DNA of 64,000 nucleotides from positions 1,488,001 through 1,552,000 of the forward strand of contig CBDEGP010000002.1 of NCBI GenBank assembly GCA_965237875.1, in the 5' to 3' direction. This document shows, one piece after another, positions 25,029 to 32,789 of this stretch. The stretch's first letter is position 1, and each line of letters begins with the position of its first letter. The stretch is from DAOUJI01 sp965237875 (GTDB lineage Bacteria; Chloroflexota; Dehalococcoidia; Lucifugimonadales; JAGWBF01). The notes beneath the pieces are model-generated. The model saw only the letters and a program-made list of their open reading frames with translations, had not been told where the DNA came from and ran no database searches. Position numbers and translations under genes: made by a program.

Positions 25029-27953
25029 TCAAATAGCCAGCCGAGCATCCCGGGGCCGGGCCTTGCCGCCGTGGACCGACGGCTCGGCGCACCACTTGGC
25101 GGCCAGCCGCCGAACGCCTTCATAGACGCTCTCATCAAACCCCAGCAGGTCGCAGACCACGCGGCGGTCAAGCAGCGCGCGGTTGGGGTCGGCGTCGGCC
25201 AGGTAAGCGGGCTGGAGCTCCTTGTCCCTGAACTCCTCGAATATCTCCCGGGCGGCAGCCAGCTGCCCCTCGCTCAGGGCACGAAAGTCAAGGACGGGGA
25301 GGGATTCGACGGCGCGGATGGTGGTCTGTCCACGTCCAGCATCTTGGCGACTTGAGTGCCACCAGTACAAGAGCATACCTAAGGTGCTGTTTCCCCATAT
25401 CATAAAAGCATAATCAAACTGGGCAATATCAAATTTCACGTTCGGCCAAGCGCGACCGCCTAAACTTACCAGATCAGTGAACGCGACCCCTAGGGGTTGC
25501 GAATTGAACCGAAGCTCGATGTTGAAATGAACCCGGCTTGCAGTGGCCCAAGCCTCAGCCGCCTTAGCTTCCATACCTGGGCGCACTTGTAACGATGCGT
25601 CGGGAATGCACACCATTCTAGTTTCCCTCTTGGCGTCGTGGTTCCATAGAGCGGGATATGTGGCGGTTCGGCTGGGCGCCACTTTGTTGAATGGTCCACG
25701 CGGCGGAGGCCCGTTGATGTCACGATGCACCAGCCCAAGTTTGCCTATCGAACTAAGTCTGTGCACTTTTAATTCGATGGCTGTAGAGTCGCCGGGAAGC
25801 CACAACTTGGACTGTCCCAAAGAATAGGCGGTTTGAGCCAGGGAGTAGTCCGACAGGCGCACCGCACCCCAAACTCGTCCATCCGAGTGACACGGTGCAG
25901 TTATCATTTCACCCGTTGACTCATTGCCGACTGACATAGACGTTCCGCCGTATGGCCCGTCCTCAATCTGCCGGATGTAATCGCAGTCTACGATGTTTTT
26001 CACTATCTCGTTGGCGTGAGCAAGCCCTTTCGGACGGCGTTTTAGAGATATAAAATTCCCCCGTTGGGTTGAACTTTCAGATGCTATGAGCTTACGGGCG
26101 ATGATCAAACATTCTCCTAAGCCCGTATCTGCTGAGAATGACATGTCACTGATGTTGTCACCTGCTATACTGAACACCGTCAAATCAGTGTAATGTTGGG
26201 CTAGCATTTGCCTCAGACCCCGCCAAGATAAACCGGCGGTCGCAACCAAGGGCAGGACTAGCGCCAGTACGCCGCCGGGCTTGAGCTTGCGGTCTGCCAA
26301 GGCAGCGAAGGCAGAGGCCATGCCGGCGTTGCCGTGATAGCAAGTGTCCTTCCCAAGTTGGTTAATCCGGTCTCCCATCGCTGTTTGGTCAGCGGCGCTG
26401 GCATTGAAGGCGGCAACGGCTGGGTTGACCACGTCGGTGTGGACGCCACCGTGGTTCGTGGCTCTCGTAAACGGCGGGTTCATTATCACCAGGTCAAAGC
26501 CGTTGTCGGGAATGTCTGCGATTACGTAGGCGGCGGTCTCCTCGCCGATGCTGCTGGTGCGCAAGGCCGGGTCGCTGGTGTTGAACAAGGCCCCCGTCGC
26601 CGAGGACTGGAGCAGTTCCAGAGAGCCGATGGCAACGCTGCGGTCGCGCTGTCGTCCGAATGGAAGGGTGAAGAGCCCGGACCGGCCGAATTTGACGGTT
26701 GGCTGCACGCCCGACAGGGTTGAACCCGTAATGTGGATTGCCGACGGCATTACGTCACAGCCGAAGAGCGCCTCTTCCATCATTATCTGATGCAGCTTGG
26801 ACGGGTCTCCTCCGGCGCCCTCGTGGAGGGCGGCTATCCGCTCGTAGACTGCCGCAAGCAGGGCGCCGGTGCCGCAGGCGAAGTCGCCTATCCGCAGATT
26901 CCCGACCGCCTCGGCGTCGCTCCAGTCCACGTTGTCCATTTTCGCCACCGCCAGCAGGGCCGCCGAGGCCGGCAGGGTGTAGAAGGTGGCCAGGTACTTG
27001 CGGTCGGCAATGAGGCGCTGGAAGATGCGTCCGGTCAGGTCGTGGGCGCTGTTGATGCCGGCGGAGTTTACTTCGCCGACCGTGTATTGCAATGTCCTGA
27101 GGATGCTGGCTGCATAGCCCGTCGGAAGCTGTCGGAGGATGTCTTTTCCGATGGCGAAAATGGGCCAGTAGTTGAAATCCAGGATTTCGGTCCAAGCGGC
27201 CAAGGTATCGTGCTGGGGATTGGGCGATTCGGGGCCACACAACATACCAGTCGGTTTTACTCCGTCGTGCATCCCGGCAATGCGCTCGTGAAACACCAGT
27301 GCGTTGGCAATGATTGCGCCGGCCATGCGGCGGGTCTGCGGCACGTTGACCATGCCCAGCAGTCGGGCGATGGCGGCGGTAATGCCGGGCCGCGACTTGT
27401 CCAGCTCGTCCAGCGCTGACGCAGCCCGCTCAATGCCTCCTTCCAAAGCGTCAGCCGCCTTGTCCACAGCCAGTTGAGGCACAGACACCAAGCGGATGAT
27501 GTCGGCCACGTCCTCAACAGAGCCTTCAAGCCAGCCTGATTCGGGAAAGCGGGCGACACTTTGGATTTCCGGGGTCGGGGTCCGGCTGTACTTCTCCACC
27601 GTGAAGACGCAGTAGGATAGGCGGGAGTCGTTGAGGGCGGCTTGGAGGTCGTCGGCGTCGCCAACCTCCTCCGGGTAGCGCAGGGCAATGGCCGCCTCGA
27701 TGGAGCGGTCATGAACGGTCACGGACAGACCGAGGCGGGACCGGGCTTCCGCTTCCACTGTGTGGGCGGGCATGTACTCCGCCTCTATTACTACCGGGGA
27801 GCGGCCGGGCGCCGTAATCAGAATGTCGGGTTGCAAGCCAGGACGCCCGGCGATGACCTGGGTGTTCTCGGACCGCACTTGCCAGCCGAAGAGCATAGGC
27901 CGCAGCAGGTCGGCCAGGTCGTTGTTGGCGCTAGGTTCAGTGTGGCGGGGCAT
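25029..27953 (-). CDS. solitary N6-adenine DNA methyltransferase, type IIG-like
   Basis: A 974-residue protein. Methylase motif I is DFACGTG at 357-363 and motif IV is NPPF at 492-495, the N6-adenine (Asn-Pro-Pro-Phe) class of type I/IIG enzymes. The N-terminal 60 residues hold PD at 42-43 and VVIEAEY (E57, E59), which fits a degenerate PD-(D/E)xK nuclease core. The long C-terminal half (about 600-960) would be the target-recognition part. The frame upstream of 27953 is a shadow of intergenic DNA. No specificity subunit, helicase or separate nuclease lies beside it. Its start codon sits at the predicted transcription start, so the mRNA is probably leaderless. Likely restriction or defence; target site unknown. 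Confidence 0.85.
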   Translation of the reverse strand: MPRHTEPSANNDLADLLRPMLFGWQVRSENTQVIAGRPGLQPDILITAPGRSPVVIEAEYMPAHTVEAEARSRLGLSVTVHDRSIEAAIALRYPEEVGDADDLQAALNDSRLSYCVFTVEKYSRTPTPEIQSVARFPESGWLEGSVEDVADIIRLVSVPQLAVDKAADALEGGIERAASALDELDKSRPGITAAIARLLGMVNVPQTRRMAGAIIANALVFHERIAGMHDGVKPTGMLCGPESPNPQHDTLAAWTEILDFNYWPIFAIGKDILRQLPTGYAASILRTLQYTVGEVNSAGINSAHDLTGRIFQRLIADRKYLATFYTLPASAALLAVAKMDNVDWSDAEAVGNLRIGDFACGTGALLAAVYERIAALHEGAGGDPSKLHQIMMEEALFGCDVMPSAIHITGSTLSGVQPTVKFGRSGLFTLPFGRQRDRSVAIGSLELLQSSATGALFNTSDPALRTSSIGEETAAYVIADIPDNGFDLVIMNPPFTRATNHGGVHTDVVNPAVAAFNASAADQTAMGDRINQLGKDTCYHGNAGMASAFAALADRKLKPGGVLALVLPLVATAGLSWRGLRQMLAQHYTDLTVFSIAGDNISDMSFSADTGLGECLIIARKLIASESSTQRGNFISLKRRPKGLAHANEIVKNIVDCDYIRQIEDGPYGGTSMSVGNESTGEMITAPCHSDGRVWGAVRLSDYSLAQTAYSLGQSKLWLPGDSTAIELKVHRLSSIGKLGLVHRDINGPPPRGPFNKVAPSRTATYPALWNHDAKRETRMVCIPDASLQVRPGMEAKAAEAWATASRVHFNIELRFNSQPLGVAFTDLVSLGGRAWPNVKFDIAQFDYAFMIWGNSTLGMLLYWWHSSRQDAGRGQTTIRAVESLPVLDFRALSEGQLAAAREIFEEFRDKELQPAYLADADPNRALLDRRVVCDLLGFDESVYEGVRRLAAKWCAEPSVHGGKARPRDARLAI

Positions 27954-27959
27954 GGGGGG

Positions 27960-27989
27960 ATTATATCCCACGGCGCCCGCCCCCGCCAA
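27960..27989 (-). promoter_or_regulatory. promoter giving a leaderless methyltransferase mRNA
   Basis: On the minus strand TTGGCG (27989-27984) and a perfect TATAAT (27965-27960) are 18 bases apart. The ATG of the methyltransferase begins 6 bases after the -10 box, so transcription should start at or next to the A of the ATG. There is no Shine-Dalgarno, in agreement with a leaderless transcript. Confidence 0.6.
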
Positions 27990-28056
27990 AAGGCGGGTGT
28001 CACCGCCGGTCATTGGTTGAGGCCGTGGTTTGCAGCGTGGTTTTGCCTCTTTGGTA

Positions 28057-28062
28057 TATAAT
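28057..28062 (+). promoter_or_regulatory. -10 box of the luciferase-like monooxygenase gene
   Basis: A perfect TATAAT 38 bases before the ATG at 28101. The best -35 candidate, TTGCAG at 28030, is 21 bases away, which is too far for a standard promoter, so only the -10 is supported. It diverges from the leaderless methyltransferase promoter about 70 bases away. Confidence 0.4.
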
Positions 28063-28100
28063 TCCACTGCAAGGACATACGCAAAGGTCGGGAGGCCAAG

Positions 28101-29123
28101 ATGAGGGTTATCTACAGACTCCATACCGAAAACATGAAGGGTGTAGCGGAGGAAGCCAAGTGGGCGGAAGACATAGGCTACGACGGCCTGTCGTCCCCGG
28201 AGACGGCCCACGACCCCTTCCTGCCCCTGACGCTGGCCGCGGCCGCAACGGAAAGGGTGACGCTGGAGACCAGGGTCGCCATCGCCTTCCCAAGGTCGCC
28301 CATGGTGACGGCGTACGCGTGCAGGGACCTGCACGACTTCTCCGACGGCAGGTTCCAGCTTGGCATAGGCACGCAGGTGAAGGGCCACAACCTTCGCCGT
28401 TTCTCCGTCGAGTCGTGGCGCTCGCCCGGCAAACGCCTGAAAGAGTACGTGGAGTCCGTCAAAGCGATATGGGACAACTGGCAGAACGGCGGAAAGCTGG
28501 ACTACCACGGCGAGTTCTACAACTTCAGCCTAATGACACCCTTCTTCAGCCCCGGACCCAGTGAGTTTCCCGACCCCAAGGTCTACATCGGAGCGGTCAA
28601 CGGCTTCAACTGCCGCGTGGCCGGCGAAGTGTGCGATGGCCTGATGCTCCATAGCCTCAACTCGAAACAGTACCTCAACGAGTTCATTGTCCCCAACGTC
28701 GAGAACGGGGCAAAGAAAGCAGGGCGAGAACTGAAGGATGTCCTCATCAGCGGAGGCGGCTTCATTATCACCGGCCCCGGCAAGGCGGACGTGGACGCCA
28801 AGAGGCAAGGCGTCAAGCGGCAGATATCCTTCTACGCTTCCACCCGCACCTACTTCCCGGTGCTGGAAGTGCACGGGTTTCAGGACATAGGGCAGCGCCT
28901 CCACGAGATGTCTCTGCGCGGCGAATGGGACGACATGCCAGGCCAGGTGAGCGACGAAATGCTGGACACCTTCGCCATTATGGGGGACTACGAGGACATC
29001 GTGGGCAAGATTAAGGAACGCTACGGAGACCTGCTCAACAGCGTCTCCTTCTCTATGGAGACCAAGACCCGCGACGACGAGCAGATCCTGAAGCGCATCC
29101 TCGCCGAGCTCAAGTCCTCGTGA
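28101..29123 (+). CDS. luciferase-like (LLM class) flavin-dependent oxidoreductase
   Basis: A 340-residue TIM-barrel protein of the bacterial luciferase superfamily. Family marks are the N-terminal EEAKWAEDIGYDGLSSPETAHDPFLPL block, the middle GRFQLGIGTQVKGHN loop and the FNCRVAGEVCDGLMLHSL segment. The cofactor is reduced FMN or F420; the loop around GTQVKGH does not settle which. Shine-Dalgarno GGGAGG is 8 bases before the ATG. A second, more distant family member is at 56754. Such enzymes are expanded in SAR202-type Chloroflexota, where they are thought to oxidise recalcitrant organics. Confidence 0.9.
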   Translation: MRVIYRLHTENMKGVAEEAKWAEDIGYDGLSSPETAHDPFLPLTLAAAATERVTLETRVAIAFPRSPMVTAYACRDLHDFSDGRFQLGIGTQVKGHNLRRFSVESWRSPGKRLKEYVESVKAIWDNWQNGGKLDYHGEFYNFSLMTPFFSPGPSEFPDPKVYIGAVNGFNCRVAGEVCDGLMLHSLNSKQYLNEFIVPNVENGAKKAGRELKDVLISGGGFIITGPGKADVDAKRQGVKRQISFYASTRTYFPVLEVHGFQDIGQRLHEMSLRGEWDDMPGQVSDEMLDTFAIMGDYEDIVGKIKERYGDLLNSVSFSMETKTRDDEQILKRILAELKSS

Positions 29124-29191
29124 TCAGCAGCCCGGCGCGGGGGAGACGCAGGGAACATACAGGGTGGACGGCATGGCGCTCAAATCGACGG

Positions 29192-29422
29192 CTATACCAC
29201 CCGAGCGTGGGTGAGATCGGCGCCGGTTACGGAGCGAACCTGAGAGGGCAAGACGGTGGCAATGGCCATTGTGCCGCCGTCGAGGGCCATGAACTCGACG
29301 ACAAGGGCTTCCCCACCGGGATGCACATGCACGATGGAGCCTACGTCGCCCGGCTTCAGTTCTTCTCCTTCATCTCCCGAAACATCGGCGGTGAGTACGA
29401 TTTGCTCATGTTCTTTGAACAT
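29192..29422 (-). CDS. DUF4926 protein
   Basis: A 76-residue small beta-rich protein. The layout EQIVLTADV - LKPGDVGSIVHVHPGGEALVVEFM - LDGGTMAIATV matches the DUF4926 domain by eye: a KOW-like barrel with the conserved GDxGxVV and VEF blocks. Function unknown; the domain is often encoded near toxin-antitoxin or mobile loci. It begins 22 bases after the carboxymuconolactone decarboxylase-like gene on the same strand and is probably cotranscribed with it. Confidence 0.75.
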   Translation of the reverse strand: MFKEHEQIVLTADVSGDEGEELKPGDVGSIVHVHPGGEALVVEFMALDGGTMAIATVLPSQVRSVTGADLTHARVV

Positions 29423-29444
29423 TCCGACTCCCAGCGCAAACCGT

Positions 29445-30002
29445 CTATACGGGCAGCGGCTTTTCGGTGGCGCCGGCCGGGAGCTCCAGGTCCCATGTGT
29501 TCATGTTGATGGCCAGCACGGCGTAGGTCCCCATCAGGTTGACCAGGGTCATAAACCCTCTCAGTCCCAGCAGCGACATGCCCGCCTCGAAAGTCTCCTG
29601 GCTGACCTTGCGTGTCCGGAAAAACTCCCTGGCGAGGTCCACCACAAGAGACTGCTCCGGACTCAGCCCGGTGAGCTCCTGCTTGTCCCTCAGGTTGTCT
29701 ACGATGTCGTCCCGTATGCCCGCCCTGCGCGCCGCGGCGGCATGGGCGTTCCAGACATAAAGGCAATCGTTCTCCCGAGCGGTGACGATCATCGCCAGCT
29801 CTTGAAGGTCCTGGGATAAGCTGGGTTCGTTGCGGAGATACATCCGCAGGTCCTCCAGCCGTCTGGCCATCTCGGGTATGTGACACAGCAATGCGAAGGG
29901 GGAGGTTGGGCCCACTCCGCCCCTGCTCTCTGCAAAGGCGTCGTAGACCGCCCTCTGGTCCTCGGGCATGGTCTCATGGGTCGCTATTGGTATTCGGGCC
30001 AA
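29445..30002 (-). CDS. carboxymuconolactone decarboxylase/AhpD-like protein lacking the second cysteine
   Basis: A 185-residue all-alpha protein of the CMD family. I choose the TTG at 30002 because a strong GGGAGG lies 6 bases upstream; the frame continues to 30098 without such support. The active-site segment reads ENDCLYVWNAHAA: the first Cys (C80) and the His (H87) of the AhpD ExxxCxxCxxxH motif are kept, but the second Cys is Val83. A CxxC disulfide redox activity as in AhpD is therefore unlikely; decarboxylase or other lactone/peroxide roles remain open. Confidence 0.82.
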   Translation of the reverse strand: MARIPIATHETMPEDQRAVYDAFAESRGGVGPTSPFALLCHIPEMARRLEDLRMYLRNEPSLSQDLQELAMIVTARENDCLYVWNAHAAAARRAGIRDDIVDNLRDKQELTGLSPEQSLVVDLAREFFRTRKVSQETFEAGMSLLGLRGFMTLVNLMGTYAVLAINMNTWDLELPAGATEKPLPV

Positions 30003-30133
30003 CGTACACCTCCCATCAAGTATGGGCGAATCAGGTCTCCGGCAGGCCCGAATTATAGGCGGCAGGTCTTCAGGGGTCAACGAACCCAGCACCCACACAG
30101 GTTCTTTTGATAGTCAGGTGGCTTGTTTGCCCG

Positions 30134-30182
30134 GTTCGTGGTGAGCCAGTCGAACCACCCTTCGACAAGCTCAGGGCGAACG
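30134..30182. repeat. palindromic intergenic repeat
   Basis: An inverted pair: TTCGTGGTGAGCCAGTCGAA and, a few bases on, TTCGACAAGCTCAGGGCGAA. It forms a long imperfect hairpin in the 290-base gap before the AtzG-like gene. Related GAGCCTGCCGAAGGG pieces occur at 40411-40436 and 57745-57770. Confidence 0.6.
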
Positions 30183-30236
30183 GAAAAAAGGAGAGACCTG
30201 AGACAATCGAAAGGCCCTCGCACCCACATTCACCCC

Positions 30237-30276
30237 TTGACAAAACGTCCGCTTTCCCTTGGAATACTGATATTCC
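30237..30276 (+). promoter_or_regulatory. promoter and palindrome before the AtzG-like/amidase pair
   Basis: A perfect TTGACA at 30237-30242 is followed 17 bases on by TGGAAT (30260-30265), four of six positions of the -10 consensus. A perfect palindrome GGAATA-N4-TATTCC (30261-30276) overlaps the -10 and the transcription start, a good position for repression. The GTG of the first gene follows at 30295. Confidence 0.5.
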
Positions 30277-30294
30277 ATTGCCCGGGGGCGTGAC

Positions 30295-30501
30295 GTGACC
30301 GACAAGCATCCCTACATATCCCCCGAGTCCCTGACCGAAGAGGACTTGCTGAGAATGGCTAACGAGGCGGGCCTTGGCCTGGGGCCTGACGACGTCCCTG
30401 AGCTTATGCCACTGTACAAGCTCTACCTCGCCCACCTGCGGATACTCCATTCCATCGATCTCCACCATGAAGAGCCTGTACACATTTTCAGGCCCGACTA
30501 G
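30295..30501 (+). CDS. AtzG/GatC-like small amidase partner
   Basis: A 68-residue helical protein that begins MTDKHPYISPESLTEEDLLRMA and ends EEPVHIFRPD. The central helices and the final FRP are like AtzG, a GatC-type partner that stabilises a GatA-type amidase. The downstream amidase starts 23 bases on, so a two-subunit amidase is likely. The GTG start has GGGGGCG a few bases upstream. It could also be a short GatC variant; no gatB is adjacent, so a tRNA-dependent amidotransferase is unlikely. Confidence 0.7.
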   Translation: MTDKHPYISPESLTEEDLLRMANEAGLGLGPDDVPELMPLYKLYLAHLRILHSIDLHHEEPVHIFRPD

Positions 30502-30523
30502 TCCACCGAGAAAGACTTCCGAC

Positions 30524-31921
30524 ATGACTCAAGAATTGCATTACCTGACCATCCGAGAGGCGGCGGACCTGATTAGCTCAGGACGCCTTTCTCCCGTGGA
30601 ACTCACCCAGGCGTTCCTCGACCGCATCAAGCAGACAGAAGGCCGCCTCCATTCATACATCACGATTCTGGAAGAGCAGGCCCTGGAGGAAGCGCGCGCC
30701 GCTGAGTCGGAGATACGCCAAGGCGCCTACCGCGGCCCTCTCCACGGAATCCCTCTGGCCCACAAGGACCTGTACGACACCGCCGGAATAAGGACCACGG
30801 CCGGCTCCCGCGTCTACGCCGACAGAATTCCCACGGAAGACTCCACGGTGATAGCCAGGTTCCGGGAGGCGGGTGCAATACTCCTGGGCAAGTTGTCCAT
30901 GTATGAATTCGCCCTAGGCGGTCCCGACCCCACCACTCAATTCGCCCTGGCCCGCAACCCGTGGAACCTGGAGCACATCCCCGGCGGCTCCAGCAGCGGT
31001 TCCGGATCGGCGGTGGCCGCCGGTCAGTGCATGGGGGCCTTGGGCTCTTGCACCGGCGGTTCCATACGGGGCCCGGCTTCCTACTGCGGCATCGTGGGAC
31101 TCAAGGCCACCTACGGCCGGGTAAGCAGGGCGGGAGTGGTGACACTCAGCTGGAGTCAGGACCACTGCGGGCCCTTGACCTGGACCGTCGAAGATTCGGC
31201 GCTGATGCTCCAGGCCATCGCCGGTCACGACCCCAAGGACCCTGCGTCGTCCACCGAGCCTACCCCGGACTACTCGTATGCTATAAGAGAAGACATCTCA
31301 GGACTGGTGGTGGGCCTGCCGCGACATTTCTTCTTCGACCCGCGCCCCGGCGTAGACCCGGAAGTCCAGTCCATTGTAGAAACGGCGGTGAAAGAGCTGG
31401 AATCCCTGGGCGCCAGGGTGGAAGAGGTGACCATCCCCAGCCTGGAGTACGTCCGTTCCGCCAACTCGGTGATTATGTTAAGCGAAGCCTATTCGTTCCA
31501 TGCGGACAATCTTCGCAACCGGCCCGGGGACTATGGCGAGAATGCACGCGCCAGGTTCCGCGTTGGCGGGTTGTTCTCCGCATACGACTATCTGCAAGCG
31601 ACCAAGATTCGCCAGACGGCCAAGAAAGAGTTCGCTCAGGCCCTGGAGAAGGTGGACGTTCTGGCGTCTCCCACCATGACCCAGCCCGCCGCCCCGTTCC
31701 AGAGCTACGACCCGGCCACGACGGCCCGGGACCCCAGTTTCACGGCGCCATACAACCTGACCGGGCTGCCCGCAGTCTCCGTGCCCTGCGGGTTCACGCA
31801 GAAGGGCCTGCCCGTGGGCTTGCAGATTGCCGGAAGACCTTTTGCCGAGCCGGACATCCTGCGAGTCGCCCACACCTACGAGCGGCAGGCCGGTTGGCAC
31901 AAACGCCGTCCTCCCGTCTAG
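30524..31921 (+). CDS. GatA-type amidase (amidase signature family)
   Basis: A 465-residue amidase with the Ser-cisSer-Lys triad: K81 in LAHKDLYD, cis-Ser156 in GGSSSGSGSA and nucleophile Ser180 in CTGGSIRGPAS. The Asp that most family members have two residues before TGGS (GTDTGGS) is a Cys here (GSCTGGS). The ATG at 30524 is taken because homologues start at the LTIREAADLI helix; the longer frame overlaps the AtzG-like gene. It probably hydrolyses a small amide or biuret/urea-type compound with its AtzG-like partner. The aldo-keto reductase follows by 17 bases. Confidence 0.9.
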   Translation: MTQELHYLTIREAADLISSGRLSPVELTQAFLDRIKQTEGRLHSYITILEEQALEEARAAESEIRQGAYRGPLHGIPLAHKDLYDTAGIRTTAGSRVYADRIPTEDSTVIARFREAGAILLGKLSMYEFALGGPDPTTQFALARNPWNLEHIPGGSSSGSGSAVAAGQCMGALGSCTGGSIRGPASYCGIVGLKATYGRVSRAGVVTLSWSQDHCGPLTWTVEDSALMLQAIAGHDPKDPASSTEPTPDYSYAIREDISGLVVGLPRHFFFDPRPGVDPEVQSIVETAVKELESLGARVEEVTIPSLEYVRSANSVIMLSEAYSFHADNLRNRPGDYGENARARFRVGGLFSAYDYLQATKIRQTAKKEFAQALEKVDVLASPTMTQPAAPFQSYDPATTARDPSFTAPYNLTGLPAVSVPCGFTQKGLPVGLQIAGRPFAEPDILRVAHTYERQAGWHKRRPPV

Positions 31922-31938
31922 GACCAGGCCGCGCAGGC

Positions 31939-32751
31939 ATGGAGAAGCGGAATCTGGGCATCCTTGAGGTCGGGGTGATCGGTCTGGGGACCGCACGGAC
32001 CTTCGACGTGAACGCCAAGAGCGACGTGGCCGTCCGCCGGACCATCGTGGACAACTGCATCGCCGTCGGCTCCACATTCCTGGACACGTCTCCCATGTAC
32101 GGCCCCAGCGAGTCCATCATAGGCGAGGTTACCGATGGTCGCAGGGACCAATTCCAGTTCGCCACAAAAGTGTGGTGCAGGGGAGACGCGGCAGGGCGCG
32201 ACCAGATTTCCCAGTCCTTCAGCCTTCTCGGCGCCGATTACATCGATGTGTTGCAAATACACAATCTGCTGGACTGGCGGACGCATCTCCCCTACCTGGA
32301 GTCCCTGAAAAGCGAAGGTCGCATCGGCCAAATCGGAATCACCCACTACGCCACGTCATCCTACGGCGAAATGGCCTCCATCATGAGGACGGGCAGGGTG
32401 GACACAATCCAGGTCCCTTACAACGTGATGGAGAGGAAGTGCGAAAGCAATATTCTGCCCTTGGCGGAGGAGATGGGCATCGGCGTCATCGTCATGGAAC
32501 CCCTCGGAGGAGGACGCCTCACCCGCAGCCTCAAGCGTACACCCGACCTGGAGCCCTTAGCCGGACACGCCGTTGAAACCTGGGCACAGGCCCTCATGGC
32601 CTGGATACTGGCGGACTCTCGGGTCTCGACGCTCATTCCCGCCACTTCTCAGCCGGCCCGCGTATTTGAGAACGCAAAGGTCGGCTCCATGCCGCCGCTG
32701 ACTCCGGACCTGCGAGAGCATATATCGAGAGAGGCGGCCCGGTGTCTATAG
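31939..32751 (+). CDS. aldo/keto reductase
   Basis: A 270-residue AKR TIM barrel. The catalytic set is visible: FLDTSPMYGPSE (Asp and Tyr), FATKVW (Lys) and DVLQIHN (His). The NADPH-binding C-terminal segment VSTLIPATSQPARVFENA is present. The ATG at 31939 (MEKRNLGILEVGVIGLGT) is the normal start, 17 bases after the amidase stop. It may reduce the aldehyde or ketone that the amidase product leads to, but this is only a context guess. It ends 38 bases before the opposing FtsX permease gene. Confidence 0.9.
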   Translation: MEKRNLGILEVGVIGLGTARTFDVNAKSDVAVRRTIVDNCIAVGSTFLDTSPMYGPSESIIGEVTDGRRDQFQFATKVWCRGDAAGRDQISQSFSLLGADYIDVLQIHNLLDWRTHLPYLESLKSEGRIGQIGITHYATSSYGEMASIMRTGRVDTIQVPYNVMERKCESNILPLAEEMGIGVIVMEPLGGGRLTRSLKRTPDLEPLAGHAVETWAQALMAWILADSRVSTLIPATSQPARVFENAKVGSMPPLTPDLREHISREAARCL

Positions 32752-32789
32752 TCTGCGGCGGGACCGCGTTGTCATTCGCAGTATAGGGG

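Noticed and set aside
30961..32751. A 596-residue frame that joins an amidase shadow to the aldo-keto reductase
   Set aside because: Only the last 270 residues are an aldo-keto reductase; the front part is the amidase region in a wrong frame.
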